Assembly: GCA_902702965.1 (NCBI GenBank)
Contig: CACRXP010000429.1
Location: 75,186 to 139,185 of the forward strand
DNA: 64,000 nt
Direction of reading: 5' to 3'
Source of the DNA: Spirometra erinaceieuropaei
Taxonomy: Eukaryota > Platyhelminthes > Cestoda > Diphyllobothriidea > Diphyllobothriidae
Shown piece by piece: positions 33,151 to 45,659 of this stretch. The first letter of the stretch is position 1. The number at the start of each line of letters is the position of its first letter. A program made the position numbers and the translations under genes. The notes beneath the pieces were generated by a model, which worked only from the letters and a program-made list of their open reading frames with translations, had not been told where the DNA came from and ran no database searches.

Positions 33151-35925
33151 CACACACCTACGGTAAACAAATTCTTCATCTGCGATTGGGCTTGTAAAGA
33201 CTTTCATCAATAGTAGTCCCTCACATAAATCACTCCGTTTTGTAACGTGTAGAGATTAGTAGGCCGCCCCAATGCATTTGGAAAAGAAGGACAAAGGCGT
33301 CAGTGGAATATTCATTAATCATCGAATTGCGCATGATCTGTCTTTCACTTAGGGGAGTTGTTTAGATTCTTTGCCTGAGAGGCGAGCAGTTGGTTTCACT
33401 TTACAACATTTCCGCGGATAGGAAAATATACTCCTCAGTCATCCTAACATATCAATGAGACACCGAGAGTAATGCAGTTATTTTAAGCATTACGTTTTAA
33501 CTATTTATAAATTGCCATAAATTAGGTTCAAAAAGCAAATTTTGTTTCCTTGATCCAAGTCTCAAGTACACATGTTTATATTTTTTCTAAAAAGTCCTGC
33601 ATGGAAACCTGCAACAGTATAAAATGCGACTGTTCTACAACAGCAGGTCAGCAATGGTCCAGTTGGCGTGAAAAGCCAACACCCATCACGTTTTTTAAAA
33701 AAAATCCTTTACATATTTAGTGGGTTTTGCTCACGGATTATGGGGGGCTGAACGGTTGCTTCTTTTTCAATCTTATCCATTTGCCTTCTGCAGTTCCTTA
33801 TTTGCTGTTTTTGTTCTCGATAGGACTTAACATCAGACTGTATGTACACGCCAACCGCTCATCCCGACACTGTAAAAACACATCCAACTACCAGGCAAAA
33901 TGTTTTGTTTTTTCATAACAGTTTTCAGAGGAGGAGGGACAATTTACTTATAACTGTCCTGGGAAAACCTGCTTTCTCAGTTTACTTTGATCTTCAGCGG
34001 TGAACCTGACTTGGCGCTGGAAAAATGCTGACGGTGTTTATTAATCAGCTCTTTTCAAATTTATTTATTTATATTATAATTAATTGCTTGAGAGCATTTT
34101 TAATGACGTGGAGGTTGTGGATTGCACGCATGAACCCTATTTTGCTCGGAAATACCAAGACAATCTTAGAACCTTGATATTTTTGTCAAAAAGTAGCACC
34201 GTGGGCAGTACTATATCGGTTTTCTTATGGGATACTATACAAGGTATCGTTGTAAAATTGCGTCTAATGACAGATATTTGGGGCTAGTCCATGTGTAGAT
34301 ATAACTTTGGTTATTTGCCAGTAGAATCTCGTTGCCTGGGATGTGCTCACAATGATTAAAATCGGACGGGAAGGTGGGAGTACAGCAGACCATCCCAGCT
34401 GGACTATCGCGGGTTTTTAATTTTCCCAGAAACCAATCGCTTGGAAGCCCAAGGTCAACTAATTTGGACGTCTGTTCAAAAATCTGGTCGATTTTCGCCT
34501 TAAACGCTTCGCCGACCAAGTCCTCCAAAAAGTCAGCGTAACAATTCTCTTGATATGGTGAGTAGTTAATTTTTCTCAGCCCAAATTAACCCTTAGGTAT
34601 TTGAAATGACCCCTAGAATTGTAATTTCCGTTGAAGTAGAACGCCTTCGGTAAATTATGAGCGTCAGGGATGCACTTAGAAGCAGACTAATAATTTAGAT
34701 GAAAAGCACGACTAAAGGGTTATGATCAGGAACAAGAGTTAGTGAATAAACGCCATGGCCTATGAAAAAGGATTGGGTGGGAGAAACAAGAGATGTTTGA
34801 TAAGTATTAGCTTAAACGTAAAAGGCTGCTATTTTGGGTTGCAGCTAGGCTGTCAACGAGTTTAGGCAACATTTAAGTGCACATTATATACCACTTTATA
34901 TGACTAGCAATAATTCATGCAACCGACCGCATATTCTGCAGCTAGGAAGCAAACTGAAACGCATACAGGTGAGCTTAACCTGTGTAATTTAAGCAGCCCA
35001 CACAGGGCAGGGGACATTTCATTTTCACAGCGAAAAAAATTTGCATTCTATGCCAAAAGCCACCATATTTATTTCAATAGATTGTAAACCCTAGCACACT
35101 TTGAAAATGCTCCTCTTCAGGATTGAGATGCATATCACACAGCTTTAATAATCGATGCTGTTATTTTGCAGAGGAGTTGTGGATAACGAATCAAATTTGC
35201 GTTTTTGAGGACCGTCCGTCTATTCTACATTTTTTAAATGGACTCTCGACGGCTACAAGATATATTGCTGACAGCATATGACAGTCCACTGTTTGATTAC
35301 TACCGCTTTTAGAGTATATATACATATCCGCGCTGAGTACCCTCCTCGTACGGGAGCTGATACCATTAAACCTGTGCAGAATCAAAATATCTGAATCACA
35401 GGCGCGCGATTTCTGTGACCGTCTGCTTTACCGCGGCAGATTAAAGTGCAGGGTAGGGTGAATGTCTCCAATTAGCTGTCGGTAGACTGTGAATCATGTG
35501 TTGATGTATGTGCTTGCGAAATCAAGTTTAGCACTGACGACTGGCATTTGTACTCAAACACGCTAAAACAAAACTTGGAGATCAACTAGGCACGAACTGA
35601 GAGATAACAGGAATGCCGGCTAGATTACAGGCTCAGTTGATCGATGTTCAGGGGCTTACTTTAACCGAGATTATCGTTCTTCTTGCGGACCTTCTTCTGT
35701 GCTTTCCTGTACTTCCATAGCTTACCTTCCGGTATGCTGCCCATCTGTTAACTTCCCTCACTACCACTATTCTTATATCACAAGATTCCAAGTATACAGA
35801 GGGGTTATTAGGGTCCATCACCCTACCGTCGTCAAATGCAGGAGTAGATAACCTACAGTCAGTTACTGGTCCCAGGAAATTTTAACCAGTACTCTAGAAG
35901 GCCTTTTCGAGACCTCAGGGTGCTA
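33151..35925. other. AT-rich DNA, no gene seen
   Basis: No repeat, RNA or gene I can name. A minus-strand frame open from about 34588 to 34235 (roughly 118 codons) has protein-like composition but no motif, and frames this long are expected by chance in 64 kb. Confidence 0.4.
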
Positions 35926-35929
35926 GCTT

Positions 35930-36985
35930 TAGCATGCATTTCTTTTCGGTTGCCTGTAAAAAGCAAACTCGGCAGGAGATAACTACTTAAATTACATGTG
36001 TTTTCTCTGTTGATTTTTGATGTCTTTATAACTTCTAAATATTTTGTTTAAAACGTCTTTGAAAACATCCTTTCTTGTATTCATTTGACATTATCCCGCA
36101 CTTTTATAAAGCCCAGTTCCAGAAAATGGAGGATCCTTCGTTTTAAAAAGGTCCTACTAATGAGATTACTTAAGATAGAGCATTGTCCATTCCAATAATA
36201 TACCGCACGCGGCAGTAGATAACTACATAAATTATATACATCTTTACCGACTTTTGATGTCTTTAGAAATCCCATATATTTTGTATAAAGTGTGTACGAA
36301 AATATTTTTTCTGGTATTCGCATGAGAGCAGATAGAATCTTTGAAAACGTTTAAGCTCGTAGATAGGGGATATATTTTGCTTAAAAATGTTCTAATTATG
36401 AAGATTATGCAAAGCACATTCACATAATATCTTATTTATCTGATTAATAATTCCTCTCAGTGAGTGTAGCACATAGTCCACATCCAGTGCAAATTATTAT
36501 GAACTAACTATAATATTTTCTTAGCGGCGTAGGGGAACGCGTTTTTTTAACATTGAAAATATATACAGCTTGAGAAGTCTAATTCTTGAACGAAAGGGCA
36601 ACTGCCAATCGAGTCCAAATCATTAGACAATTGAAAAACACTTTAAAAACCAAAAGCGCTTTTTTCGAAGCATTAAATTTAAAGAAGCATGATTTCCTAC
36701 CAACCTAGTTTAAAAAAGCAATATATTATGGTGGTTTTCTAAAAAAATATTTAAATTTACAGGGGCATTGCAAATCAATTCAGAAGATGCATACTACTGA
36801 TTTAGCCGTTTTGTCATGTGCAGACTTTACAGGCGGTCAAAAGGAAGTGGACTGGAATGCTAACGCCCTGAAGTGTTTGAATGATTACAGGATTACGCCA
36901 CAGAATAGTCCTCTTAAAGCCACTTTTAGGTACTCCCTCCTCACAGAAGACGCATTTCGGAATTTCGGTTAACACTAGCTATTGT
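35930..36985. mobile_element. Degenerate copy E of the foldback MITE family
   Basis: Left-half landmarks at about 35930-36060 (gcatgcatttc inverted to copy A's arm, tgttgatttttgatg, ataactacttaaatt), the central cacatagtccacatcc block near 36470, and right-half landmarks at 36780-36975 (agatgcatactact, gacgcatttcggaatttcgg) follow the order of copies A-C. The terminal bases and TA are lost. Confidence 0.5.
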
Positions 36986-37078
36986 CAAAAGCACGGTCCC
37001 ATTTTATAGCACCCTTATAGATGTCGAAACGGCGTTTAAAAAACGGTTTTTAAAGGTTATCAGGCAGTGCAGGAAGAC

Positions 37079-37373
37079 CTACGTTCTAAGTGTTTGCTGG
37101 GTGGGGTTGAAGTGTGTATTCCGCCAGTCAGGGCATGTCCGGAGGTCCTTGGGGTAGTCCTCGAACGGGTGGCTCCGTTGCGATCCAGAGGGCTCCCTGT
37201 CTTTGCTTTGAGCCTTATGGACTCGACTGGAAGCACGCGGCGCCTCTTCTTCGGCAGCTTTGAGCGGGCTTGAGTGTGAGAGTAGAACATGGAGAAGTTG
37301 GAGACGATGACTGGCACAGGCAGCGCTATGGTGAGTACTCCAGTGACTGCGCACATAGCTCCGACAATCATAC
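37079..37373 (-). CDS. Shaw/Kv3 potassium channel, S6 and proximal C-terminal exon
   Basis: Continues the channel from the exon at 61759. The acceptor (pyrimidine tract then ttag) ends at 37374; the first two bases complete a Gly codon split after base one, exactly matching the upstream donor. The peptide begins [10 protein letters not shown], followed by [15 protein letters not shown], the S6 helix with the Pro-Val-Pro bend that forms the gate, and then [17 protein letters not shown], the post-S6 segment diagnostic of the Shaw branch. A Ser/Thr/Pro-rich tail follows. The downstream end is uncertain: donor-like GT sites give exon ends at 37083 (GAAC|GTAGGT) or 37079 (CGTAG|GTCTTC). If neither is used, the frame runs to a stop near 37060. 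Nucleotides 5' of the acceptor belong to a 24.4 kb intron. Confidence 0.9.
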
Positions 37374-37486
37374 CTAATCCAAAAGACGACAGGAAGTAGA
37401 GGTAAGGAGACGACTAAATAAAAATGGGACAACAGTAGCATTTAACCCCTTAAAATCTGGACCTAATATTAATCGTAAACGCATGC

Positions 37487-37800
37487 ATTACCGGCACAGA
37501 GAAGGTGGACTGGGAGGGCCATTTATGGCTAGTAGCAGCCAGTCATACTCAAGCCCGAGTTGTGAAATTCCTGGGGCCCGATACGCGGACTGTTGACTGG
37601 AAGTCCGACGCCCTTAACCATTGAGCCACGATTTCGTTGCCCTGTCGGTTGTGATCGGGTATATGCAATGGTAGAAAAAGGCGCTCCCCGATGGTTTTTA
37701 CGGAACTAACTCATCCCGTTGCGCCTTAGTGCTGCCGCAACACAGCACAGCGGCGCAGGATATAGGCCGGATAGCATCCAAGTATGCTACTGCATTAAAA
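37487..37800. repeat. SINE-like repeats, copies 2a (with tRNA-like part) and 2b
   Basis: 37487-37640 carries the 3' half of the family (gactgggagggccat, agcagccagtcatactcaagcccgag) and, read on the minus strand, a tRNA-like stretch at about 37590-37632: tggctcaatggttaagg resembles an RNA polymerase III A box, followed by cggacttccagtcaac; the B-box-like part is degraded. 37670-37790 is the head of a second copy (gcgctccccgatgg, cggaactaactcatcccgttgcgcctta, agcggcgcaggatat). The two pieces abut, as in a dimer or nested insertion. It lies just upstream of the S6 exon inside the long intron. Confidence 0.6.
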
Positions 37801-38089
37801 TTCGGGATTATCTGCTGCATGGAACCTCTGAACGACAGAACCGTGTTGTTTTAGGTATTCCTTACAGCTGGAATAAAAACGAGGAAATGAAAGTGGTCCG
37901 TTATGCGATCGGCATTTTGACAGGATGACCCGCACTTATAGGGTCGAATTTGACATGATAGAAAATTATGGTCAGTAAGTGACCTAGTACTGCTAGAATA
38001 CCTCCTGGTAACAACAACTGAGCATTTTCCAGGGCAAATAATCATTCTTTATGTGAGAGAACTGTACAGGATTTGGGAATTTTGCTCTT

Positions 38090-38285
38090 TTTGAGAAAGA
38101 CACTGGTAGAAGGACGCCCACCGATCGTGTTGTCTTATGAGCCATCGCCAGCCAGTCACACCCAAGTTCGGTTCCTAGTCTGCTAGCGCTGCTGTGCGGC
38201 TGCTGGTTGGGCCCGAGAGAGAGTCCCAAGGCACAACAGGACGAGTGGGTTCCGTAGAAGCGATTGGTGAGCGCCACCCTCCCTC
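38090..38285 (-). repeat. SINE-like dispersed repeat, copy 3 (inverted)
   Basis: On the minus strand it reads gcgctcaccaatcg, cggaacccactcgtcctg-ttgtgcctt, ggcccaaccagcagccgcacagc and tgtgactggctggcgatgg, the same order as the other copies. Short indels separate the blocks. Confidence 0.65.
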
Positions 38286-38504
38286 AACGCACCTGTCTCA
38301 CTCATAGTGTGCGCCGGTTGCGACTGGAACCTACACGTTAAACTTTATTCATAAAGCCAAACTCACAATATTGGTTAGAACGCAAGCAATTGCCTGAATT
38401 GGATGCTTGATTTTGGTGCATGTCCTTTGGTGGTCAGCTCCACAGGATGGACAAAGCTATCCTCATAGATGACGGCCCAAACCTATTCGGTTTTCATCAA
38501 CATA

Positions 38505-39498
38505 CAGTGCGTGACCTATCTCATGAAATGTTTGCTGAAATTCTGAAATGCGTTTTCGAGTAGGAAGGATTACTTGGTCGCGGTTGTAATACTGATTATC
38601 TTGTGGCATACTCTTATAACATTTTGGACTCGGTAGGATGTCGGCTTTTAAATGCACTTCTGTTAACTCTCCTGTAGAAAGCATGCTCGGTAAACATGAC
38701 TACTTAAGTAGCATGCATTTTTCCCATTGATTTTCGATGGTCTTGGAAACTCAAATATATTTTATAGAAACCACAATCAAAAATATGCTTTCTTTTACTC
38801 AATCAATAGAGAATTATGTCTTCTTTATATTTTATATTTAAGGAAGGAGTATAATTAGGTTTTAAATAAGTTTTCTAATTGCCGAAAAATTTGGAGCCTG
38901 ATCATTCGTTGCATTAGCGCTTAGTGATTTAACTCTGCAAGGTGCATGCGTTCCGCGTAAAGAAAATCCCATATTTTTCTATGTCATTAAAGAGATATGA
39001 TACAGGGTCCATATAATTTTGCAATGGATGCGGACCATGTTGTACATTTCATGGGGAGCAGTGGTAAACGGCCAGGTACGATGCTATGTGAATGGACATA
39101 TCGCGGTCTTAAAAAGTCTCAATATAAGAAACTTCTTTAAAACCTAATTATACTCTTTTCTTAAGTATAAAATATAAAGAAGACGTGATTCTCTATTTAG
39201 TGAGTAAAAGAAAGCACATTTTTGTTTGTGGTTTCTATAAAATATATTTGAATTTGCAAGACCATCGAAATTTAATGGGAAAAATGCATGCTACTTAAGT
39301 AGTCATTTTTTACCGAGCACGCTTTCTACGGGAGATTGAAAAAAAGTGCATTTAAAAGCCGACATCCTGCCAAGTCCAAAGTGTTATAAGAGTATGGCGT
39401 AAGATAATCAGTATCACAACCGCGACCAAGGAATCCTTCCTAATCGGAAACGCATTTCAGAATTTCAGCCAAAATTTCATGAGATAAATCACGCACTG
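38505..39498. mobile_element. Foldback MITE, copy B
   Basis: A 994-bp element, very similar to copy A throughout. It starts TA|cagtgcgtgacctatc and ends gataaatcacgcactg|TT (the right-hand TA changed at its second base). The halves are inverted copies of each other. It lies inside the 24 kb channel intron. No open frame encodes a transposase. Confidence 0.85.
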
Positions 39499-40316
39499 TT
39501 CAAGGTCCGGATTCCGCCGGTGGCGATCAATAAGCTGAATGCACCCACCTCACCCATTAGATGGGTCGACTGCAGGCGGTGCAAGTACATCAAAGTCTGT
39601 CAATAAACTTAACAGAATGAAACTGGTTAAACGTTGCATAAACCGCCTGAAAGATGCTTAGGTCAGTGAGCGTCCTCTGAATGTCAAATCGGCAGGATAG
39701 GTGAATATATCTTCAGAGAAGAACACACTAGTCTACTCTCCTTTCCTCAGCAAACTGCCGTACGCTGTCAGGGACTCTGAAATGGTGGAGGACAGGCCGA
39801 CACAGAAAGTCGCCGAGGACTTACTGACGCAGGGGCCTTCATCAGGCGCTAGCGTAAAGAGTGCGCTGACGCATATTTTCTAGGCCGACAAATTAGCCGT
39901 ACGGGTTTTTTTTCAGGCCGCATTGCAGGTATGGTGCACGTTTATCCTCTTCCGGAAACAGTCCCATCGTAATGCTGGCATTTGTGCCTGCCGGAAGTTT
40001 ACTGCCTGTCATGCATTTAACATAAATGGAAATTTCTAAAGAGTATGGTAATTTATGTGTTGTCTGTTTATCGGCGATGACAATTTACAATAGGATTCTG
40101 CGCCTGCTAATGCTCGCTTTTAAAACCATACAATTCCATTTAATCTGCACTGCCTATATGTACGTCAAGTCACCTCAAAATATGGCTACCGTTGCGCTCA
40201 GTCTTCACTAAATGTGTGAAATTCCGGCCTTTTGTCGAACAATGCTGACCCGGTTGTGGGTTCACTTCGTGGTGCGACTTCTGTTTGGCGGTATGGTGAA
40301 TCAATCACTGTTTACA
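39499..40316. other. Intronic DNA, no gene seen
   Basis: No gene or named repeat between two MITE copies. A frame at 39701-39883 is open but unremarkable. Confidence 0.4.
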
Positions 40317-40318
40317 TA

Positions 40319-41286
40319 AGTGCGTGACCGATTTCATGAACTGTTGGCTGACATTCTGAAACGTGCTTTCGATTAGTAAGGATTACTTAGGTGGGGTTGT
40401 AATATTAATTAGCATGCAGCCTAATTCTTTATAATTTCGGCCTCATCAGGATATCGGCTTCTGAATGCATTTCTTTCTGATCTTCTGGAGAAGCCGCCGT
40501 CTGAAAAAACTGACTACTTAATTATCATGCCTTTTTCGCATTGGTTTTCAAAGTTCTTGCAGATTCGGATATATTTTACAGAAAACGTACATAAAAATAT
40601 GCATTTTATTTACTCGTTTGGTAGAAAGTCACACTGTCTGCATATTTTATATCCGAAGACAGTATATATTTAGGTTTTAAAAAAGTTTCTAATTATGAGG
40701 TTTTCAAGACCGTGCGATGTTCATATCTGCAACATCGTACATGTACTTTTACCAAGGTTTCTCAATAAAAGTACAACACAGTCCGGATCCATTGCAAAAT
40801 ATCATGAACTCTATATGATATCTCTTTAAAGCCATGGAGGAATATATGATTTTCCTTAAGCGGAAAGCATTCACCTTGTAAACTGAAATCGCTAAACGTT
40901 AATGCAATATCACATCTGGCTCAAAATTATTCGGGAAGTGGAACACATTTTTAAAACCTAAATACACACTTTTTCAGGTATAAAATATGAAGACAGTGTG
41001 GTTTTCTATCCAAAGATTAAAAGAAGGCATATTTTTGTTCACGAATTCTAAAAAATATCTAAATTTGCAAGACCATCGAAAATCAATAAGAAAAATGCAT
41101 TCTACTTTGGTAATCATTTTTGCTGATCGCGGTTTCTGCAGGTCATAAAGGATTACATTCAAAAGCCGACATCCTGTTGAGTGCGAAATGCTATAGGATT
41201 ATGCTGCATGCTAATCAATATGACAACGCGACCTAAGTAGTCCTTCCTAATCAAAAACAACTTTTCATAAGATGGGTCGCGCACTG
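40319..41286. mobile_element. Foldback MITE, copy C
   Basis: A 968-bp third clear copy: TA|agtgcgtgaccgatttc at the left (first C of the usual CAGT lost) and gatgggtcgcgcactg|TA at the right. It is more diverged from A and B than they are from each other, suggesting repeated activity over time. Internally palindromic, no coding capacity. Confidence 0.8.
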
Positions 41287-41289
41287 TAC

Positions 41290-41950
41290 TACGGCCTGCG
41301 GACAGCGACTGAATATTAAATGTTATTTCCCTTGAGCTGATGACTAGGAGCTCAAATATACACATAACCTATCAAATCGAGTTTGAAAACGCAGTTCGCG
41401 AAAGATTGACTCCAACTTAGAACAGCAGGTTTGAGGAAATTTCAAATATCTTCACTTAAAACTGGTATTCATAACAGGAAACACATAACGAACGCCGAGA
41501 CGCGCACTTGCTGAACCGAGCCAATCGAGCGACGGCACAAAATTCAATGAAACCCTTGTCTGAGCTCACTCTGGTACTCCCCGCTGGCAAAGTACTGATT
41601 CAGTTAAGCTACCAAAAGGCACGATATATGCCCCTGAAAAACCTGAAACACAACCTATTTATTTGATGACAAGTTTTTCCCTTCTAGTTGCAAACAGCTT
41701 TGGCGAACGCTTCCCTTTCTTATGCCTTTTTACTGAAGTTCTGTTGGAAGCTAAAGCGAATTCTGGAATTTCCGATTGCCTAACGCAAACAACTCATGAT
41801 ACCCAGGAATAGAAATGTAATAGCCGAAATTTCGAAAACGTGCATCAGTTTAATGCAGATAGCCGCGGATTGCTGGGCTTAAAGTCATTAAATTTATGTG
41901 GGTTTAGATGAGCAGACACAGATAATAATGCGCTTATGACGCTGCACAAA
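41290..41950. other. Intronic DNA, no gene seen
   Basis: AT-rich intronic sequence with nothing I can name. Confidence 0.4.
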
Positions 41951-41959
41951 ATTTCCGAC

Positions 41960-42720
41960 TTTTAAACCCCCCATGCTGATATTGCCATCATATGCAAGAT
42001 CGCACTTATGTCTGGACTGACTACAGAGCTGCGCATTCGGCAGCGGTAGGTTGTGTAACCCCACCTCGGATCCAGTACATTCTGGCCCATGCAATACGGT
42101 AATTTTTGTAATAGGGGTTTTACGGGTGGGCAGAGGGAACGAAATGAATGCAATGAAACGCAAAACATATGGATTTTCGATGAAATTCCCCTCTTACGAA
42201 AGTAAACACGGTACTTGAAAAATAACCATAACCCTTTCTCGGTAAATAAGACATGTTTGAATAACCAACCACTTAAAAATTCTAAGCAGGTTCATATAAA
42301 CAATATAACGAACAAACAATAGGGAGAAGTAACAGCCAATGGCAAATAGTACCGATGTGAACATTTACTGCGAGGTATTGTGATGCCGAGTAACGTATGT
42401 ACAGCCCACGTATTAGAGGAATAGTTGTAATAGGGGCTTTACGAGTAGAGGGGGAACAAAATGAATGCATTGAAGCAGAAAACAAACAGATTTTTGTTGG
42501 AATTCTTTTCCTACGCCTAAAGATAGCAGCGGAATTGAGTACTTTGCTAAAGAAAACAACCCAAACAAATCTCCAGTAAGAATATCATAGTTGAGTAAAC
42601 CGTCCCTTGCAAATTGGAAGCAAGTCGGAAAACCAATAGGAAGGAGCGACAGCAATCACGTTTGACAATTGTCGCTGTGAAGGAGAAGCAATTAGTGTTA
42701 GATGAGCCATGTAAATGCAC
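41960..42720. repeat. Diverged tandem array, ~320-bp unit
   Basis: Shared blocks recur about 320 bases apart: gtaataggggttttacg at about 42108 and gtaataggggctttacg at about 42428, each followed by gggaac-aaatgaatgca and gattttt/gatttt-aattc. A block with aatagggagaagtaacagc at about 42320 matches aataggaaggagcgacagc at about 42636. At least two, probably three, partial units. It ends shortly before the assembly gap, so the array may continue into the gap. Confidence 0.6.
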
Positions 42721-43084
42721 ACAAGTGAACAAAAAACAAAGTTGAATGATGCAAGTATGAACGCCACTTTGTATCTGTGCAACAAAGCAACTTATAAGTA
42801 TAGTATAAAAAGAAAAGTAAATAAAAATATCTACATGCAAGTGTCATGTGCAATAACGGAATACGTTAATAAAGAAACCAGGTATAAATCCCTCCTCCCT
42901 TCCAAAATACGTACCATCAGTCAACTGCTCCTGAATTTATCGAGAAAAGCGGTAGGAATAACCGAAACTATAAACCCAGAGATGGTGGTGGAATACTGCC
43001 AAAAAAGGGACTATTACCTAATGTGGCAAATAGCGATTTGGACGCTAAATGCACTGGCACTAAGAACTTCACAGGCAATCGCGT

Positions 43085-43845
43085 NNNNNNNNNNNNNNNN
43101 NNNNNNNNNNNNNNNNNNNNNNNNNNNNNNNNNNNNNNNNNNNNNNNNNNNNNNNNNNNNNNNNNNNNNNNNNNNNNNNNNNNNNNNNNNNNNNNNNNNN
43201 NNNNNNNNNNNNNNNNNNNNNNNNNNNNNNNNNNNNNNNNNNNNNNNNNNNNNNNNNNNNNNNNNNNNNNNNNNNNNNNNNNNNNNNNNNNNNNNNNNNN
43301 NNNNNNNNNNNNNNNNNNNNNNNNNNNNNNNNNNNNNNNNNNNNNNNNNNNNNNNNNNNNNNNNNNNNNNNNNNNNNNNNNNNNNNNNNNNNNNNNNNNN
43401 NNNNNNNNNNNNNNNNNNNNNNNNNNNNNNNNNNNNNNNNNNNNNNNNNNNNNNNNNNNNNNNNNNNNNNNNNNNNNNNNNNNNNNNNNNNNNNNNNNNN
43501 NNNNNNNNNNNNNNNNNNNNNNNNNNNNNNNNNNNNNNNNNNNNNNNNNNNNNNNNNNNNNNNNNNNNNNNNNNNNNNNNNNNNNNNNNNNNNNNNNNNN
43601 NNNNNNNNNNNNNNNNNNNNNNNNNNNNNNNNNNNNNNNNNNNNNNNNNNNNNNNNNNNNNNNNNNNNNNNNNNNNNNNNNNNNNNNNNNNNNNNNNNNN
43701 NNNNNNNNNNNNNNNNNNNNNNNNNNNNNNNNNNNNNNNNNNNNNNNNNNNNNNNNNNNNNNNNNNNNNNNNNNNNNNNNNNNNNNNNNNNNNNNNNNNN
43801 NNNNNNNNNNNNNNNNNNNNNNNNNNNNNNNNNNNNNNNNNNNNN
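43085..43845. other. Assembly gap (761 Ns)
   Basis: Unresolved bases. Open frames reported across this interval are artefacts of translating N. The neighbouring tandem repeat may be the reason the assembly broke here. Confidence 1.
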
Positions 43846-43889
43846 TGCAGTTGAAAAGCCGTCACGAAATTTGTTGGCCCCAATAAATT

Positions 43890-44220
43890 CTGCTGTACAT
43901 GCTTGTTTCCAATTCATACCGGGTAAAAAATGCTTCAAACAACAGAAATTGTCGACGAAACCGAGTGTTTGTATTCTAACTGAGACAAAGTAAACCGAAG
44001 CATAGCCGACGACCCTTACAGAACGCGCTCTATGGCAAGTACCGACATGGTATAACAGTGTTAAGCTGGTATATTCGAAAAAATTAAGTGAATCATGACG
44101 AGTGCAATCGACAGCATAAAGAAACGTAAGTAAATTCCCATACTAAAACAAGTGAAGTAGTTAGTTATACATATTAAACCCAGTGGGGCTACGCAACCTA
44201 TCTTTACCCTGATTTGTTTG
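43890..44220. repeat. Old dispersed repeat, partner at ~49140-49610
   Basis: Ends aaacccagtggggctacgc then aacctatctttacc; the stretch at about 49560-49600 reads aaacctgttgggttacac then aatccatctttacc. Upstream pieces (gtaccgacatgg against gtaccgatatcg; aacagaaattg against gcagaactgttg) keep the same order over 300-450 bases. Family not identified. Confidence 0.4.
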
Positions 44221-44229
44221 CTTATTGCG

Positions 44230-44960
44230 TTTTAATACCTCAGTCTAACTCGAACATAATCCAGGCGCCCTGGAGCAGGGGAACATTAGCGTGTGCCCGT
44301 ATTCGTTTCCAAAGAGTTGAGACACACTGTGACACCCCGACAGAAGAGCTGAACGACACTAGCTTCATAAACCTCTGTCGTTACCAGTGGAAAACCCAGC
44401 TATGTTATCAAGTAAAAGAAACGCCGAGCAAAAAGACGACGACGAAAAGTACAGCAGTCCGAGGCCTAGAAGGCTATCCATTAAATAAACGGAGTCTCTA
44501 TGGAGGTTTCACGACTCGCCAGAGTAGACATTGACCATCGGCCACCGACAACAATTCGGCGCCGTTTAATGCAGCTGAAAGGCATACTGTCACTCTCTGA
44601 AACCTTAGCAGTTGTCTATTAAACATGTTGCAACGATGCAGATTACGATTGCGTTGAGGAAACCGAGCGGAAATCGTAGACCCACCTATAGGAGCACAAA
44701 CTGGCAACTCGGAGATCTGAATCAAACTCAAAGCTTGCGACTCATATAGGACAAATTGGCCACAGTTTTGACCCTCAAGTAGCAACCGTCTTAGGCCGGG
44801 GCAAATCAAGGACAGAATGTCTCGCATTTGCGTCTCGGTACTCAGATGCCAACTCCATCAACAGGCATCTAGACCTTCCTCCGACTTGTAAGGTTCTACG
44901 TCACTACGTATTCCATGACCAGGACAAGATGGTCAGACGGAGCTTAAGAATGCTGAGCCA
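44230..44960 (+). pseudogene. Penelope-like element relic, element-2 group
   Basis: Readable pieces of the same group as the element at 3.0-4.6 kb: a SNIIQAP...RFQRVETHCDTP stretch (about 44250-44335) aligning with the RT C-terminal NSNHPPQHKRSCVR...RRVETHCSTP. At about 44570-44920 an endonuclease remnant follows, with EHKLATRRSESNSKLATHIGQIGHSFD and then NSINRHLDLPPT. The GIY core is destroyed and several stops and indels intervene. No inverted terminal repeats were found. Confidence 0.7.
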
Positions 44961-45655
44961 ACACGGCCTGCCCACGAATTTACCCAAAAGGGAGACACAA
45001 ACGCAACTAACCCGGAATTGAGATGTCGACACACAACGTGGGAGGCCGCCAAGATTCACAAAAAGTGGTCAGATGACCAATGCAGCGAAAGGAAAATAGA
45101 AGTCATCAGACTATTGCCAACTAATTTGGCCGCTCATTTAAAATTCTGGTTGATTTTTTTACACAAAACGCTTAAATAGTTTAGAGCCGGTCACGCCCTC
45201 CGAAAAATCAACCATGCAATACCCTTGATTAGGTGAACCCTACGCATTTCTCGAACACGCCAGTATAGTGTCTTTTAATACGCGGACCCAAAGGAGGACT
45301 TAGGCGACAGGGAGATGAGAGGCTCTCTGAGGCCACAGAACTGTTTCTGTTATGAATTCTGAAGACACCACAACCTCCGCCCTCACTGTCGAGTTACAAC
45401 CGGATTGCGACGAGTAAATCACTGCGGGATCAAAAAGACCGCCAGTGCCGAGTCAACGACTCACCGTCTTTACCCTTTTACCGCGCCGTTAGGCTCAGGC
45501 AATTAGACGCTCTAAAGGCAAGGCGCTGATAAGGAACGTATTCCTACGAATAGTGGCGCAGAGCTAAACAGTTTCCCGTTGCATGCTATTAAGTGCCATA
45601 TCGGTTGCGGAGACAACCCAGAAGTTCTTACTTCAAAAGTTACTTAATATCTCGG
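44961..45655. other. Intronic DNA, no gene seen
   Basis: No recognisable feature. Confidence 0.4.
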
Positions 45656-45659
45656 GTAT

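Noticed and set aside
34235..34588. Minus-strand open frame of about 118 codons with protein-like composition
   Set aside because: No motif, no convincing splice sites, and several frames of this length are expected by chance in 64 kb of this composition.
37079..37441. Second minus-strand frame overlapping the S6 exon
   Set aside because: Out-of-frame shadow of the channel exon; the channel frame has the conserved S6 sequence.
42715..43938. Several 287-379 codon open frames on both strands
   Set aside because: They run through the 761-base N gap; nearly all residues are X.
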